A stretch of 8,545 bases of DNA. Origin: Bacillota bacterium. Lineage in GTDB: Bacteria; Bacillota; Bacilli; Bacillales_B; DSM-18226. The notes under the pieces are model-generated. The model had not been told where the DNA came from. It worked only from the letters and a program-made list of their open reading frames with translations, and ran no database searches. Made by a program: the position numbers and the translations under genes. Position 1 is the stretch's first letter, and the number at the start of each line of letters is the position of its first letter. Positions 6,852 to 8,545 of the stretch are shown one piece after another. The stretch is from NCBI GenBank assembly GCA_021821235.1, contig JAKACS010000106.1, forward strand, positions 1 to 8,545. The letters are read 5' to 3'.

Positions 6852-8322
6852 ATTTAATGGCTTTGTATTCTTTAATAACATGGATGGTTTTTAGTTCATC
6901 GTCTTCTGGCCCTTGGACGGGCAGTCCGGCTTCAAGGTTTTCCCGAATATAATGCAAGTTTTCTTTTGTAATGATTTCTCCTGGTATAAAAATTGGTATT
7001 CCCGGCGGATAGACCATCACAAACTCGGCAATAATTCTTCCTTCTGATTCCTCAAAAGGAATGATTTCCGTTTCAGCGTAAAAAGCATCCCGCGGTGTAA
7101 GTGCTAAAACTGGGATGTTCGGTAAAAGCACTTTTAGCGGCTCTACTTTTTCGCTTCGGTGTTCGCATTCATCGGCCAGGTCTTTTAGAGCCTTAACGAG
7201 CAAATCTCCTTCCGTTTCCGTATCACCAAAAGTAATAATACAAAGAATGTTGTAAAGATCGGATAATTCAACTTCAATATTGTATTTTTCTCTCAGCCAT
7301 TTTTCAACATCATACCCTGTCAGACCTAAGTCCTTCACAGAGATAATTAATTTTGTCGGATCATAATCAAAGGTTGCTTTTGAACCAAGAATTTCTGCAC
7401 CGACACAGTATAAGTGATCAATTTGGTTAATCCTGTCTCGAATGGACTGGGCGAGTTGAATCGTTTTGTCAATCAGCTCTCTGCCTTCGGTCGCCAGTCG
7501 TTTTCTGGCAACATCCAAAGAGGCTAACAGCAAATAGGAAGTAGATGTTGTTGTCAGCATGCTTAAGATGGATTGCACATGTTTGGCGGAAACAAGGCCT
7601 TCACGAACGTTAAGAATGGAACTTTGGGTCATCGAACCGCCAAGCTTGTGAACGCTTGTTGCTGCCATGTCGGCTCCTGCCTGCATTGCGGATAGCGGCA
7701 GTTTTTCATGAAAATGAATATGAACTCCATGGGCTTCATCTACTAAAACAGGTATGCCATGGGCGTGAGAAATTTCCACGATTTTCTTTAAATCAGCGGA
7801 AATGCCAAAGTAGGTTGGATTAATAACGAGAACTGCTTTAGCATCCGGGTGTTGAGCCAACGCTTTTTCAACAGCATCTGTTGTAATTCCGTGCGAAATT
7901 CCAAGCTGTTCATCAATCTCTGGATGAATGAATACAGGGATGGCTCCGGAAAAGACAATCGCTGACATGACCGATTTGTGCACATTTCTTGGAACAATGA
8001 TTTTATCATCCGGCCCGCAAACTGCCATAACCATTGCCATAATTGCTCCACTAGTCCCTTGAACGGAAAAAAAAGTATGATCCGCTCCGAACGCTTCAGC
8101 AGCAAGGATTTGTGCTTGTTTGATTATCCCTTTCGGCTGGTGAAGGTCATCAAGTGGCCCAATATTAATAAGATCAATTGAAAGGGCGTTGTCGCCAATA
8201 AAATCTCTGAATTCTGGATCAATGCCGGCACCTTTTTTATGCCCAGGAATATGGAATTGAACAGGATTTTTTTTTGCATGTTCACGTAAACCGCTGAATA
8301 ACGGCGTGTTATATTGAGACAA
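6850..8322 (-). CDS. speA: arginine decarboxylase SpeA (Orn/Lys/Arg decarboxylase family)
   Basis: A PLP-dependent fold-type I decarboxylase converting arginine to agmatine, the first step of the B. subtilis route to putrescine and spermidine. The 490 residues equal the B. subtilis SpeA length as I recall it and follow it closely throughout. Visible features: PGHKKG (26-31), the PLP phosphate-binding SVQGTSG (86-92), the VDEAHG motif (194-199) with PLP-contacting Asp195 and His198, and the Schiff-base Lys226 in SVHKLGGS. The C-terminal domain carries VYPPGIPIFIPGE. Translation starts at TTG (8322-8320), giving MSQYNTPL, with AAAGAGGTG at 8341-8333 about 10 nt upstream; no ATG fits better. It is monocistronic, converges with sr1 and shares its terminator. 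Substrate is assigned from homology; lysine or ornithine cannot be excluded from sequence alone. Confidence 0.95.
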   Translation of the reverse strand: MSQYNTPLFSGLREHAKKNPVQFHIPGHKKGAGIDPEFRDFIGDNALSIDLINIGPLDDLHQPKGIIKQAQILAAEAFGADHTFFSVQGTSGAIMAMVMAVCGPDDKIIVPRNVHKSVMSAIVFSGAIPVFIHPEIDEQLGISHGITTDAVEKALAQHPDAKAVLVINPTYFGISADLKKIVEISHAHGIPVLVDEAHGVHIHFHEKLPLSAMQAGADMAATSVHKLGGSMTQSSILNVREGLVSAKHVQSILSMLTTTSTSYLLLASLDVARKRLATEGRELIDKTIQLAQSIRDRINQIDHLYCVGAEILGSKATFDYDPTKLIISVKDLGLTGYDVEKWLREKYNIEVELSDLYNILCIITFGDTETEGDLLVKALKDLADECEHRSEKVEPLKVLLPNIPVLALTPRDAFYAETEIIPFEESEGRIIAEFVMVYPPGIPIFIPGEIITKENLHYIRENLEAGLPVQGPEDDELKTIHVIKEYKAIK

Positions 8323-8391
8323 TGTTTTGTAACACCTCTTTAGTAGATAATCGCGAAATCATTTAGTTAAACCATAAAACAAACAAATGAA

Positions 8392-8400
8392 ATTATAGCA
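8392..8400 (-). promoter_or_regulatory. extended -10 promoter of speA
   Basis: On the minus strand TGC-TATAAT (8400-8392) is a perfect -10 hexamer with the TGn extension; no good -35 lies at the right distance, which is normal for extended -10 promoters. The start would be near 8385, giving a 5' leader of about 63 nt. Three GCAT/ATGC half-sites at 8398-8419 lie directly upstream. Confidence 0.65.
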
Positions 8401-8538
8401 TTATTATGCCTTTGTGCATAGAAAATCGTTTATTTTTACCTGTTTCGTTTTGATTGCAATTAGTTTTTGTTTTTGAAAGGATTCTTACGCCTTAAAACCG
8501 AAATAACTAAATACAGCATCTAATAAGGGGGAAAACGA

Positions 8539-8545
8539 ATGAACT
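8539..8545 (+). CDS. start of the next gene (partial)
   Basis: ATG AAC at 8539 is preceded by AAGGGGG (8525-8531) at 7 nt spacing, a strong Bacillus start site, and the frame runs off the window. In B. subtilis the gene divergent from speA at this position is yktA (UPF0223), so that is the likely candidate by synteny, but only two codons are visible. No clear SigA promoter for it stands out in 8401-8520. Confidence 0.6.

Overview
The window looks like a chromosomal segment of a Bacillus-type Firmicute (family Bacillaceae, genus not determinable from this stretch). The grounds are strong AAGGAGG-like ribosome binding sites, SigA-type promoters, low-to-moderate GC, TTG starts on pdhC and speA, and a gene order matching the Bacillus subtilis pdh-SR1-speA neighbourhood as I remember it. 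It reads as ordinary core genome. I see no mobile element, CRISPR array, tRNA or rRNA.

Layout. Positions 1-236 are a leader with at most the tail of an upstream gene and an unconvincing 44-codon ORF. Positions 237-5124 hold the pyruvate dehydrogenase operon pdhA-pdhB-pdhC-pdhD (E1 alpha, E1 beta, E2, E3), tightly spaced except for a 61-nt pdhB-pdhC gap that contains a hairpin; the operon ends in a strong terminator. Positions 5248-5490 encode a small three-helix membrane protein, which meets a convergent DUF1885 gene (minus strand) at a shared terminator. DUF1885 is divergent from a DUF3055 gene, and each has a recognisable SigA promoter in the 160-bp gap. After the DUF3055 terminator comes a short transcription unit at about 6614-6851 that I identify as an SR1 homologue: a dual-function small RNA encoding the 46-residue peptide SR1P, preceded by a SigA promoter carrying two CcpN-type operator boxes. 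It converges on speA (arginine decarboxylase family, minus strand) at a shared terminator. At the right edge a new plus-strand gene begins with a strong ribosome binding site.

How it fits together. The pdh genes convert pyruvate to acetyl-CoA. In B. subtilis SR1 is repressed by CcpN during glycolysis; its RNA blocks translation of the arginine-catabolism activator AhrC, while SR1P binds the glycolytic GAPDH GapA. SpeA consumes arginine to make agmatine for polyamines. The window therefore places a carbon-status-controlled regulatory RNA between a central-carbon operon and an arginine-consuming gene. The most notable content is this unlabelled sRNA/small-peptide gene and its operator layout, not a new defence or mobile system.
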